Source of the DNA: an uncultured Christensenellaceae bacterium | Lineage (GTDB): Bacteria; Bacillota; Clostridia; Christensenellales; UBA3700 | DNA length: 64,000 nt | NCBI GenBank assembly: GCA_944380305.1 | Contig: CALWHF010000006.1 | Span: forward strand, 1-64,000 | Reading direction: 5' to 3' | Shown: one piece after another, positions 52,851-61,237 of the stretch | Layout of the letters: each line of letters opens with the position of its first letter | Numbering within the stretch: position 1 is the stretch's first letter | Notes under the pieces: generated by a model | What the model was told of the DNA's origin: nothing | Seen by the model: the letters and a program-made list of their open reading frames with translations, nothing else | Databases searched by the model: none | Position numbers and translations under genes: made by a program

Positions 52851-54086
52851 ATGAAAAAAAGATACATTTCAATACTTGCGATAGTTGTCGTTGCCGTTTT
52901 GCTCTGCACCGTGTTCATGGCCTGCAGCCAGAGCGAAGAGGATTATTACAACGATATAGCCAAAGACGTGGAGAAGTTCAACGAGCAGTATGACGATATC
53001 CTCGCAAATCTCAACAAAGCTAATTTTTCTGTCAGTTTCAGCTTCAATACGCATTACAATGCGGCTATAACCAGAGGAAGCAAAGACAGCAAAGGCTGGG
53101 ACAGCTTTGAAAACGCATACAACAGCTTTTACGATTCTATAGGAAAAGAAGATCCCAACATCTTCGACAACATTCTAGGCACTAAAACCGACGCGCAGAA
53201 GGCTATCGACGATCTCGGAGTGCAGAAAAATGCCTGGATGGATTCTTATACCGAATTTACTTATATGCAGAACGGCAGTAAGAACTTTTACCTCAAGATG
53301 GTTTCCTATCCCTCTATCTGGGAGAACTATTACGATTCGTTCATAGAGGCTCTCAACGATCAGAGCGTTCTGAACGAGGGACTCAGCGGGGACAGCGACA
53401 AGGTAAAGTGGCAGACGATCGACGAGACGATCAAGAACAAGATCGAGTATGTGCTTAAAGTCGAAAACGGTGTCAGCAACGGCGTTGAATATGACGGCAT
53501 CGAACAGTTGTCTGCCATCGTAGGTATCGTAAGCGGACAGATGCCCGTGGACGATTGTTATACCTTCACCAACGGCAACAAGATCTATACCAACGTTATG
53601 CAGGCTCAGTATATCACAGCCTACAAGCTGGGCGAGGAGAACAACGTGACTCACGACGAAATCGTTGCTCCCGAATACGGAACAGAGGAGTGGGACGCGT
53701 TTATTGCGGAATTCCCGGATATAATAAAATCCTGGAATGAGAAGGCGGACGAGATCTTCAGAAACAACCTGCTGGGCATGAGTGACGAGCTTCGTATCGA
53801 CAAATCCGAAAACGTTGATGGTAAATACTGGTCAGGCTTCGGAAAAGATATCGTTTACAATTGGGAAAACGTGGGCGCGTTGAAGATAACCCGTTATACT
53901 TACAACTACAAGAAGAGCAAATCGAGACTCGACCAGATAGACTATTACACCGAGTACGTAAAGCCCTACTACACAGAGAAGAGCGCGGCGGACTCTACGC
54001 TGGAACTGAAAGGAGACGTCTATTACAAATCCCACATCGTTGCCAATTTCGAATACTCGGACGGAGCGGTCAGTTTTCCGCAATAA
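52851..54086 (+). CDS. Predicted lipoprotein of the sugar operon, unknown function
   Basis: A 411-residue protein with signal MKKRYISILAIVVVAVLLCT then VFMACSQ, likely lipidated at C25. The mature part begins with a helical stretch (DYYNDIAKDVEKFNEQYDDI) and goes on to mixed alpha/beta sequence with many aromatic residues; no solute-binding or CBM signature is recognised. AAGGAGG precedes it and only four bases separate it from the symporter gene, so it may help bind or present substrate. Last gene before the terminator. Confidence 0.75.
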   Translation: MKKRYISILAIVVVAVLLCTVFMACSQSEEDYYNDIAKDVEKFNEQYDDILANLNKANFSVSFSFNTHYNAAITRGSKDSKGWDSFENAYNSFYDSIGKEDPNIFDNILGTKTDAQKAIDDLGVQKNAWMDSYTEFTYMQNGSKNFYLKMVSYPSIWENYYDSFIEALNDQSVLNEGLSGDSDKVKWQTIDETIKNKIEYVLKVENGVSNGVEYDGIEQLSAIVGIVSGQMPVDDCYTFTNGNKIYTNVMQAQYITAYKLGEENNVTHDEIVAPEYGTEEWDAFIAEFPDIIKSWNEKADEIFRNNLLGMSDELRIDKSENVDGKYWSGFGKDIVYNWENVGALKITRYTYNYKKSKSRLDQIDYYTEYVKPYYTEKSAADSTLELKGDVYYKSHIVANFEYSDGAVSFPQ

Positions 54087-54107
54087 CCCGAAAAGTCGAT
54101 AAAAAAC

Positions 54108-54138
54108 AAGGAGCGGTCAACGCTCCTTATTTTTTTTC
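54108..54138 (+). terminator. Intrinsic terminator of the sugar acid operon
   Basis: Stem AAGGAGCG / CGCTCCTT (54108-54115 with 54121-54128), 5-nt loop, then A and eight T. Confidence 0.92.
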
Positions 54139-54159
54139 CGTCAGCTGACGATAACGCTA

Positions 54160-54187
54160 TTGATTTTACGTTTGAATGGTATATAAT
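54160..54187 (+). promoter_or_regulatory. Promoter of the copper ATPase gene
   Basis: TTGATT at 54160-54165 and TATAAT at 54182-54187, 16-bp spacing. A 10-bp palindrome GTCAGCTGAC lies just upstream near 54140; whether it is an operator is unknown. Confidence 0.6.
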
Positions 54188-54229
54188 GATATTGATATTT
54201 TTGCAAAACTCAACGGCATAAGGAGAAAG

Positions 54230-56740
54230 ATGAAAAACGTAATTTTCAATATTGACGGAATGAGCTGCGTCGTATGCAGCGGCAGCTGCAAAAAAGCTCT
54301 GCTCGCGCTCGACGGGGTAAAACGTGCCGACGTGAATTTCGCCAGCGGGAAAGCGGTGGTCGAATACGACGACAAAAAGCTGACTGAGGACGACCTCGCA
54401 GCCGCGGTGGCGAAAGCGGGGTATAAGGCGCGTTTCGAAAAGAAAGAGGAAGACAAAAAGGGGTTCGACAAAGAGCTTGTCGCGACGCTCGCGAGAGTGG
54501 TTCTCGGCGGAGTGCTTTTGCTGTGGTCGATGCTGCCTATGCTGGGAGTCCCGTATCCCGACGCCGTTTCGCCTGACGGAAACCCGTTTGTTTACGCTCT
54601 CGTGCAGATAATACTTTGCGTGCCCGTAATGGCACTCAGCTACAAGATATATTTCAGAGGTTACCGCAATCTGTTCCGACTCGACCCGAATATGGACACG
54701 CTCGTCGCGGTAAGCACCACGGCGGCTTTTGCGTACAGCGTGTACGGCTTCGTTCTCGTATGTCAGGGCGACGCGCACGCGGCGCATCAACTGTATTTCG
54801 AATCGGCGGCAGTGATACTCGCGCTGATCTCGCTCGGCAAATATCTCGAGAGCCGCGCTCTGAAAAAAACGGGCAAGGCGATAGAAGAACTGACCAGACT
54901 TGCGCCCGATTACGCTTTCGTGTTGAGAGACGGCGCGTTTGTTCGCATCCCCGCGTCCGAGGTCGTCAAGGGCGATACCGTCAGGGTCGCGGCGGGCGAG
55001 AGTTTTTGCGCCGACGGAGTGATCATCAAAGGATCGTCGGCGGTGCAGGAGAGCATGATCACGGGAGAGAGCCTTCCTGTGGACAAGACGGTGGGAGACA
55101 AGGTGATCGGCGGTACGGTCAACGGCAACGGAGTGATAGAGTTTGAAGTGACGGGTGCGGGAGAGGAGACCATGCTCTCGCGTATAATCACGCTCGTCGA
55201 AAACGCGCAGAATTCCCGCGCGCCGATAGCTAAACTCGCAGACAAGGTCTCCAAGGTATTCGTGCCCGCGGTAATGGCGATAGCGGTCGTCGCGAGCGTT
55301 GCGTGGGCGATAGCGGGATACGATTCGGCATTCGTGATAAAGATATTCGTTTCGGTACTGACGATAGCGTGCCCGTGCGCGCTCGGACTTGCGACGCCGA
55401 CCGCAATAATCACGGGCAGCGGCAACGGCGCGAAGATGGGAGTGCTGTTCAAGAACGCGGAGGCACTCGAAAGATCCGCACACGTCGATACGGTCGTATT
55501 CGACAAGACGGGAACGATAACCGAAGGGGTGCCGAGAGTCGTCGGAGTATATGCGACCGACGGCGACGAAAACGCGCTTTTGTCCCTTTGCTCGGCGGTC
55601 GAGAGCGGCAGTACGCATCCTCTGGCGAAAGCGGTATGCGACTATGCCGAGGAAAAGGGAGTGCAAAAGACGGTCGCGGAGGAAGTAAACAATTTCAGCG
55701 GTTTCGGTCTGACGGCGAAGGCGGGCGGCAGAAAAATACTTTGCGGCAAGAGCGCGCTGCTTACTCGGAACGGGATAGATATTGCTCCGATACGGGGATT
55801 TCTTGACAACTGTTACGACAGCGGCAGCAGCGTGATAGCGGTCGCAGAGGACGGTAAGGCGACGGGATGTATCGCACTCGCCGACGACGTCAAGGAGAGC
55901 GCGGCTGAGGCGGTCGCGGCTCTTGCAGGACTTGGGATAAAGACGGTCATGCTGACGGGAGACAACGCTAAAGCCGCCGAATATATCGCAAAGAAAGTGG
56001 CTATAGACGAAGTGATAAGCGAGGTCCTGCCGCAGCAGAAAGCGGAAAAGATAAAAGAACTGAAGGATAGAGGCGCGTTCGTCGCCATGGTCGGGGACGG
56101 TATCAACGACGCTCCCGCGCTGACCGAGGCGGACGTAGGCATAGCCGTGGGCGAAGGCAGCGACGTCGCGATAGAGAGTGCGGACGTCGTGCTCGTCGGC
56201 GGAGACGTCAGAGTGGTAGCGGACGCGATAGAACTGGGCAGAGCGACGCTCAGGAACGTCAAGGAAAACCTTTTCTGGGCGTTTGTATACAACGTGCTGG
56301 GCATACCGTTCGCATGCGGGGCGTTCTACGCTCTCGGCGGATTGTTGCTCAACCCGATGATCGCGGGGCTTGCGATGAGCTGTTCGTCGGTATGCGTCGT
56401 GCTGAACGCGCTGAGACTGGCTTATTTTAAGCCCAAACGCTTGAAAAATGTACGGAAAAGTGCGATAATAGACGAGAAAAAACAACTGGGCGAGACGTGC
56501 ACGCAAGGTTGCCCGCTCGCGAAGGAAACGTATATGACGACCCTGATCAAAGTGAACGGAATGATGTGCTCGCATTGCGAAGCGAGAGTAAACAAAGCTG
56601 TACTGGCACTCGAAGGAGTGAAAGCCTGCGTCGCAAGCGCGGCGGACGGCAGCGTAAAAGTCGAATACGACGAAAACCAAGTCTCTTTGGCGCAGATCAA
56701 AGACACGATAACCGCACAGGACTACGAGGTGATCGGCTGA
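54230..56740 (+). CDS. copA: Copper-type P1B ATPase with HMA domains at both ends
   Basis: An 836-residue P1B-type ATPase for monovalent copper/silver efflux. An N-terminal HMA domain has GMSCVVCSGSC (CxxC at 13-16). The membrane CPC motif is at 381-383, the phosphorylated aspartate D425 in DKTGTITEG, and VGDGINDAPAL closes the hinge. A second HMA domain with MCSHC (CxxC at 780-783) forms the C-terminus, like a CopZ chaperone fused to the pump, joined by a short linker with two more cysteines (CTQGC). AGGAGA supports ATG 54230. One base separates it from aroF. Confidence 0.93.
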   Translation: MKNVIFNIDGMSCVVCSGSCKKALLALDGVKRADVNFASGKAVVEYDDKKLTEDDLAAAVAKAGYKARFEKKEEDKKGFDKELVATLARVVLGGVLLLWSMLPMLGVPYPDAVSPDGNPFVYALVQIILCVPVMALSYKIYFRGYRNLFRLDPNMDTLVAVSTTAAFAYSVYGFVLVCQGDAHAAHQLYFESAAVILALISLGKYLESRALKKTGKAIEELTRLAPDYAFVLRDGAFVRIPASEVVKGDTVRVAAGESFCADGVIIKGSSAVQESMITGESLPVDKTVGDKVIGGTVNGNGVIEFEVTGAGEETMLSRIITLVENAQNSRAPIAKLADKVSKVFVPAVMAIAVVASVAWAIAGYDSAFVIKIFVSVLTIACPCALGLATPTAIITGSGNGAKMGVLFKNAEALERSAHVDTVVFDKTGTITEGVPRVVGVYATDGDENALLSLCSAVESGSTHPLAKAVCDYAEEKGVQKTVAEEVNNFSGFGLTAKAGGRKILCGKSALLTRNGIDIAPIRGFLDNCYDSGSSVIAVAEDGKATGCIALADDVKESAAEAVAALAGLGIKTVMLTGDNAKAAEYIAKKVAIDEVISEVLPQQKAEKIKELKDRGAFVAMVGDGINDAPALTEADVGIAVGEGSDVAIESADVVLVGGDVRVVADAIELGRATLRNVKENLFWAFVYNVLGIPFACGAFYALGGLLLNPMIAGLAMSCSSVCVVLNALRLAYFKPKRLKNVRKSAIIDEKKQLGETCTQGCPLAKETYMTTLIKVNGMMCSHCEARVNKAVLALEGVKACVASAADGSVKVEYDENQVSLAQIKDTITAQDYEVIG

Positions 56741-56741
56741 T

Positions 56742-57770
56742 ATGTTCGAGAAAGTCAAGACGATAATGACGTCCGAAGAGCTGAAGACGCTCGTTCCCGT
56801 CAGTGCGGAGATAGCAAAGATAAAGGCAGAAAGAGACAGGACGGTCATGGATATAATCGCGGGTAGAGACAAGCGCATGCTCGTGATCGTCGGACCTTGC
56901 TCGGCAGACAACGAGACGGCGGTATGCGACTATGTCTCCCGTCTAGCGAAACTCGCGGACGAGATAAAGGAAAAGATATTCGTCGTTCCCAGGATATATA
57001 CCAACAAGCCGCGCACCAAAGGCGAAGGCTACAAGGGCATAATGCACAATCCCGATCCGCACAGGAAGGAAACGGATATACAGGCGGGCATAATCGCTCT
57101 GCGCAAAATGCACCTGAGAGCGATCTCCGAGAGCGGGCTTTCCGCCGCGGACGAGATGCTGTATCCCGAAAACCACGTCTATCTCGACGACCTTCTGACC
57201 TACGTCGCGGTCGGCGCGCGTTCGACCGAGAACCAGCAACACAGGCTCGTCGCGAGCGGAGTGGACATTCCCGTCGGGATAAAGAACCCGATGAACGGCA
57301 GCATGCCCGTCACGCTCAATTCGATATACGCGGCGCAGATCCCTAGCGAATTCAAGTACCGTACCTGTCAGGTAAGGACTCAGGGCAATCCGTACGCGCA
57401 TGCGATACTTCGCGGCAGCGTGGACGTATACGGCAACAATATCCCCAACTATCACTACGAGGATCTGATCAGATTCCACGATATGTATCTCGCGCAGAAC
57501 CTGAAGAACCCCGCCGTCATCGTGGACAGCAATCACAGCAACAGCGGCAAGAACTATCTCGAGCAGATAAGGATAGTCAAGGAGGTCGTTGACAACATCA
57601 GACATTGCGACAAGATACGCTCGCTGGTCAAGGGATTTCTGATTGAGAGCTATATCGAGGACGGCTGTCAGCAGCCAGGCGGGGACGAGTACGGCAAGTC
57701 GATCACGGATCCTTGCCTCGGCTGGGAGAAGACAAGAGACCTTCTGCTTTCGGTCGCCGACAAGCTGTAA
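56742..57770 (+). CDS. aroF: 3-deoxy-7-phosphoheptulonate synthase (DAHP synthase, class I)
   Basis: The 342-residue first enzyme of the shikimate pathway condenses phosphoenolpyruvate and erythrose 4-phosphate. The family stretch LVIVGPCSADNETAV is near residues 47-61, then FVVPRIYTNKPRTKGEGYKG, GARSTENQQHR, IPVGIKNPMNGSM and VIVDSNHSNSGKN with the metal histidine. This is the AroF/G/H-type of about 350 residues, and there is no added regulatory domain. Co-transcription with a copper pump has no evident functional link. Confidence 0.94.
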   Translation: MFEKVKTIMTSEELKTLVPVSAEIAKIKAERDRTVMDIIAGRDKRMLVIVGPCSADNETAVCDYVSRLAKLADEIKEKIFVVPRIYTNKPRTKGEGYKGIMHNPDPHRKETDIQAGIIALRKMHLRAISESGLSAADEMLYPENHVYLDDLLTYVAVGARSTENQQHRLVASGVDIPVGIKNPMNGSMPVTLNSIYAAQIPSEFKYRTCQVRTQGNPYAHAILRGSVDVYGNNIPNYHYEDLIRFHDMYLAQNLKNPAVIVDSNHSNSGKNYLEQIRIVKEVVDNIRHCDKIRSLVKGFLIESYIEDGCQQPGGDEYGKSITDPCLGWEKTRDLLLSVADKL

Positions 57771-57830
57771 AATGAAACGGGAAGAGGATATATTATATCG
57801 ATATAATTTTATATCATATATAAATCAAAT

Positions 57831-57860
57831 AAAAGAACGGCGTAAAATCGCCGTTCTTTT
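57831..57860. terminator. Bidirectional intrinsic terminator
   Basis: 12-bp stem AAAAGAACGGCG / CGCCGTTCTTTT (57831-57842 with 57849-57860), 6-nt loop, between convergent aroF and the flavin reductase gene. Confidence 0.93.
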
Positions 57861-57919
57861 ATTTTCCTTTATTGCATTAAACGTGGTGATTTGAGCGGGA
57901 GTGCGCAAAACGCGCCAGC

Positions 57920-58414
57920 TCATCCGGCTATTTCTTCCGTTATCTCTGCGACGTACACGTCGTGATAATCTTTTTCGGGATACCATTTGCCGATATTGCT
58001 CTCGTCGACAAAACATTTTTCGTCGAGTGTCTGACGGTACATCTTTCTGCAGACGAGGGTCAGTGACGCCTCTTTGAAAACGGGTGCTCCGCCGACGGAT
58101 TTTACGGTCAGACCGCTCTTTGCGAGCTTGTCTTCGTCTCTGCCCGAGACCTTTCCCATATATCCCAGCATCTTTTTGTATGAGTCGTCGAAGAAGGAGA
58201 GGGAGAATACATCCGCGTCGTCTACGAATTTTTTTGTGTATCTCTGCGGACGTATGAACACGAACGCTACTTTCTTTCCCCACAGGACTCCGAGTCCTCC
58301 CCAGGACGCGGTCATGGCGTTGGTTTTGCCGTTTTTGTCGGTAGCGGCGACGAGCATCCACTTTTCGCCGATAAGGGAAAATACTCTCTTTTCGGTCATA
58401 TCTGTTTTATCCAT
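57920..58414 (-). CDS. Flavin reductase-like FMN-binding protein
   Basis: A 164-residue protein of the flavin reductase-like split-barrel group: MLVAATDKNGKTNAMTASWG (flavin-binding loop), VAFVFIRPQRYTKKFVDDAD and FSLSFFD. Such proteins bind FMN and act as reductases or electron carriers. GGAGGT supports ATG 58414; the longer frame upstream has no ribosome site. Single gene. Confidence 0.87.
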   Translation of the reverse strand: MDKTDMTEKRVFSLIGEKWMLVAATDKNGKTNAMTASWGGLGVLWGKKVAFVFIRPQRYTKKFVDDADVFSLSFFDDSYKKMLGYMGKVSGRDEDKLAKSGLTVKSVGGAPVFKEASLTLVCRKMYRQTLDEKCFVDESNIGKWYPEKDYHDVYVAEITEEIAG

Positions 58415-58483
58415 AGTTTTTTTACCTCCGCAAAACATTATATCGCGGTTTTGTGCAAAAAGCAAGGCTCGCGGAATAACGTA

Positions 58484-58513
58484 TTGAAACCGTCGGCACG
58501 GTTATGGTATAAT
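58484..58513 (+). promoter_or_regulatory. Extended -10 promoter
   Basis: TTGAAA at 58484-58489 and TATAAT at 58508-58513 with 18-bp spacing and a TGG immediately before the -10 box. Confidence 0.8.
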
Positions 58514-58604
58514 GAAAAAAGAATTTACCGGGAAAAACGAAAAAACGAGGGACGAATGAAGTATAAGGGATAAAAGACGTTTATCTGAGAAGGAGGACGG
58601 AGCA

Positions 58605-60281
58605 ATGAAGAGAAAAATTTTCACGATCGCGGTTCTGACGGTCATACTGACTGTCGTGCTTTGCGCGATACCCGCGGCGTCTGCGAATTCGGCTCAGATG
58701 AGCTGGAGCGGCGTCAGCGGTACAGGCGCGCTCGTCGTGGGCGAAGACTGTCCTGTCAGAGTGAACGGCGAAAAGCTCGTGTTCGACATACCGCATTTTC
58801 CCGAAAGAAATTATTTCGGCAAAGACGGACTCGCGGAATACGGGGCGAAAGTCAGCGCGACCTACGAGTTTGAAAATCCCGCGGATTACGACGTAACGGT
58901 AAGACTTGCGTTTCCGTTCGGGGTGTTGCCCGACTATGTGGACAGAGCCTGCGACGTGTCGTCGGATTACGCCGTGACCGCAGACGGGAAGGTCGTGGAA
59001 AAGAAGGTCAGGTATACGTTTACGAAAAGCAACTGGAGCGGCGATTTCGACGCAAAGAAGTCTGTCGCGTTGCTCGAAGACGAGAAGACGTCGGCGGGCT
59101 GGGCAGACGGCAACTGCACCGTGGTTCTGTACGAATACAAATTCTCCGACGCGAAAAACAACGTGATAAGCGCGTTCGTTGAGTCCTCAAACAACGGCAA
59201 GTCCGACTTCTTCGGCGATTTCACATATTACAGCTCGTCCTCTTCGAGGAGAATGTACGGGCGCGAAATAACCAACGGCACGGTATTTTCGTTTTATCTG
59301 ATCTTTTCGGGAGAAGAACCCGAGTTTTCGCTGCACGCAGAGGTCGGCTCCAAGGAGATCTCGTGCAATATCGAAAAGGTCGGGGAGACCCGCATGACGC
59401 TCGAGGAATACGCCGAAAAGACATATCCTTTCGAAAACGACGGCAGCGAGAGTTCGCATACGGACTGGTTCAACCTGGTGGCGAACGCGGTATATGCGGG
59501 AGAATACGGCGTAAACGGCTTGTTCGGGCAGAATACCGTGCGATTCCTCGAAGACAACGTGCTTTACTGGTACGAATACGAGCTGACCGTGCCCGCGGGA
59601 GCAAAGGTCACCAATACCGTGACCGCTCCGCTGTTCCCGTCGAGGAACGACGGCTACGAGCCGAGCGTGTTCACATACGACTATCTGCTGTCGCCCGCAA
59701 AGGCGTGGGCGTCGTTCGGCACTCTTGACGTCGAAGTGAATATGCCGTATTATCTGCTCGACGCCGAAAAACTCGGTTTCGAAAAGACCGAGAACGGATA
59801 TAAGGCGCATTTCGACTCGTTGCCTGACGGCGAGCTGTCTTTCAGGGCAAGCGAGAGCGCGCAACCCGAAAAGAGAAACCCGTACGCCGCCATGACGCTG
59901 CTGATCGTGCTGAGCGTGCTCATTCTCGCGCTGGGGGTAGCGGGCATCGTCGTAATAATCGTGCTTGCGGCGACGGGGGCGCAAAGGAAGAACTTCCGCG
60001 AGACCGATCCCGAAAGAAAGCGCAGGAACACTCTCGAGGCGGGTGCAACGGGCTTCATATCGTCGGTCGCATACGCACTCGCGTTGTCTTTGCCTCCTGT
60101 GGCGGTATCCACTCAGTCTCTCGACTCCGGCGGGATCATAGCCCTCGCAGCGTCTTTCGTACTGATAGCGGCGGCGGTGTTCGCACTGTCGGTCAAACTC
60201 CTTTTCGTGAAGGAAGAGCCGAGAGATCGCAAGAATGAGGACGAAGAACAATGCGGAGAGGGACGCGAAGAAGAGAAATGA
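58605..60281 (+). CDS. Exported membrane-anchored protein, unknown function
   Basis: A 558-residue protein with a signal peptide (cleavage probably near residue 27, after ASA), a 400-residue extracytoplasmic part rich in beta-type sequence and aromatic residues, a membrane helix near residue 432 (MTLLIVLSVLILALGVAGIV), then two more hydrophobic segments near 490 and 515 and an acidic cytoplasmic tail. Paired segments (YEFENPADYDVTVRLAFPFG) resemble DUF-type beta-sandwiches of Clostridia but I cannot name a family. Strong AGGAGG-like site. Confidence 0.75.
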   Translation: MKRKIFTIAVLTVILTVVLCAIPAASANSAQMSWSGVSGTGALVVGEDCPVRVNGEKLVFDIPHFPERNYFGKDGLAEYGAKVSATYEFENPADYDVTVRLAFPFGVLPDYVDRACDVSSDYAVTADGKVVEKKVRYTFTKSNWSGDFDAKKSVALLEDEKTSAGWADGNCTVVLYEYKFSDAKNNVISAFVESSNNGKSDFFGDFTYYSSSSSRRMYGREITNGTVFSFYLIFSGEEPEFSLHAEVGSKEISCNIEKVGETRMTLEEYAEKTYPFENDGSESSHTDWFNLVANAVYAGEYGVNGLFGQNTVRFLEDNVLYWYEYELTVPAGAKVTNTVTAPLFPSRNDGYEPSVFTYDYLLSPAKAWASFGTLDVEVNMPYYLLDAEKLGFEKTENGYKAHFDSLPDGELSFRASESAQPEKRNPYAAMTLLIVLSVLILALGVAGIVVIIVLAATGAQRKNFRETDPERKRRNTLEAGATGFISSVAYALALSLPPVAVSTQSLDSGGIIALAASFVLIAAAVFALSVKLLFVKEEPRDRKNEDEEQCGEGREEEK

Positions 60282-60363
60282 GGTAAAAGACACAAAAAAC
60301 GCAAATTTGCTGCATAACGGCGTTTAACCGTTTTATCCATAAAAAAATACGATTAGTCGATAC

Positions 60364-60390
60364 GGCGGGGCTTACGGGTCCCGCCTTTTT
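60364..60390 (+). terminator. Intrinsic terminator
   Basis: Stem GGCGGG / CCCGCC (arms 60364-60369 and 60380-60385) then five T. The 334-base gap 60282-60615 also holds a weak hairpin at 60316-60332, the promoter and the leader listed next. Confidence 0.65.
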
Positions 60391-60447
60391 CGGATATAAC
60401 GTACCTTTTTTCCGTGCGGGATACAGAGTAAAAAACGCTTATGACTG

Positions 60448-60476
60448 TTGCGCGGACGGCGGTGATGTGATATATT
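60448..60476 (+). promoter_or_regulatory. Extended -10 promoter for the glmU-like/glmM pair
   Basis: TTGCGC at 60448-60453 and TATATT at 60471-60476, 17-bp spacing, with TGA just before the -10 box; leaves a leader of about 130 nt. Confidence 0.55.
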
Positions 60477-60573
60477 CAAGTATGTAATTCGAAAATTTTA
60501 TTTGCGTTTCTGCGGAAAAGGCACGGACAGGTATCAAAACCGCGAAAATGTAAATAAAAGAAACATCACGGGT

Positions 60574-60605
60574 AAAACGGCATAGATTGTAAAGCAAGCC
60601 GTTTT
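60574..60605 (+). promoter_or_regulatory. Leader hairpin next to the ribosome site
   Basis: Perfect 8-bp stem AAAACGGC / GCCGTTTT (60574-60581 with 60598-60605) with a 16-nt loop; the Shine-Dalgarno CGGAGGG starts at the next base. It has the shape of a terminator or translation-control hairpin. No known riboswitch was recognised. Confidence 0.5.
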
Positions 60606-60615
60606 CGGAGGGAAC

Positions 60616-61224
60616 ATGAAATTAATAGACGAAAAGACAACGTACATTTCGCCTGAGGCGAAAATCGCAGAGACCGCGGTGATCTATCCCAACAATACCA
60701 TTCTCGGGGATACGGTCATAGGAGAGAACGCCGTGATCATGCCCAACTGCATAATCGACGGATGCAGGATCGGAGACAACGTAAAGATCACTGCCAGCGT
60801 CATGGAAGGCGCGACGATCGCGGACGGTACTACCGTGGGTCCGTTCGCATATCTGCGCAAGGGGTCGGACGTGGGCAAGGAATGCCGCGTGGGCGATTTC
60901 GTGGAGATCAAGAACGCCAGGATAGGCAACGGAACCAAGGTCGCGCATCTGACGTATGTCGGTGACTGCGAGCTCGGCGAGAAATGCAATATCGGTTGCG
61001 GAGTGGTATTCGTGAACTACGACGGCAAGAACAAGCACCGCACAAAAGTGGGGGATCATTGCTTTATCGGCAGCAATTGCAACGTGATAGCTCCCGTGGA
61101 CATTGCGGACGGCAGTTACATCGCGGCGGGCACCACGGTAACGGAAAGCACGCCCAAGGACAGCCTCGTCGTAGGCAGAGCGCGTCAGGTAGTAAAGGAA
61201 GGACGCGGAAAAGGAAGATTCTGA
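60616..61224 (+). CDS. Stand-alone GlmU-type N-acetyltransferase domain (left-handed beta-helix)
   Basis: A 202-residue hexapeptide-repeat protein matching the C-terminal half of GlmU, which acetylates glucosamine 1-phosphate. It keeps GPFAYLRKGSDV, VGDFVEIKNARIGNGTKVAH, the catalytic histidine H111 in AHLTYVGD, VNYDGKNKHRT and IAAGTTVTE. The N-terminal uridylyltransferase half is absent and the protein starts directly with hexapeptide repeats, so UDP-GlcNAc synthesis would need a separate uridylyltransferase. GlmM, which makes its substrate, is next. Confidence 0.85.
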   Translation: MKLIDEKTTYISPEAKIAETAVIYPNNTILGDTVIGENAVIMPNCIIDGCRIGDNVKITASVMEGATIADGTTVGPFAYLRKGSDVGKECRVGDFVEIKNARIGNGTKVAHLTYVGDCELGEKCNIGCGVVFVNYDGKNKHRTKVGDHCFIGSNCNVIAPVDIADGSYIAAGTTVTESTPKDSLVVGRARQVVKEGRGKGRF

Positions 61225-61237
61225 GAGGTAGAAAGAT

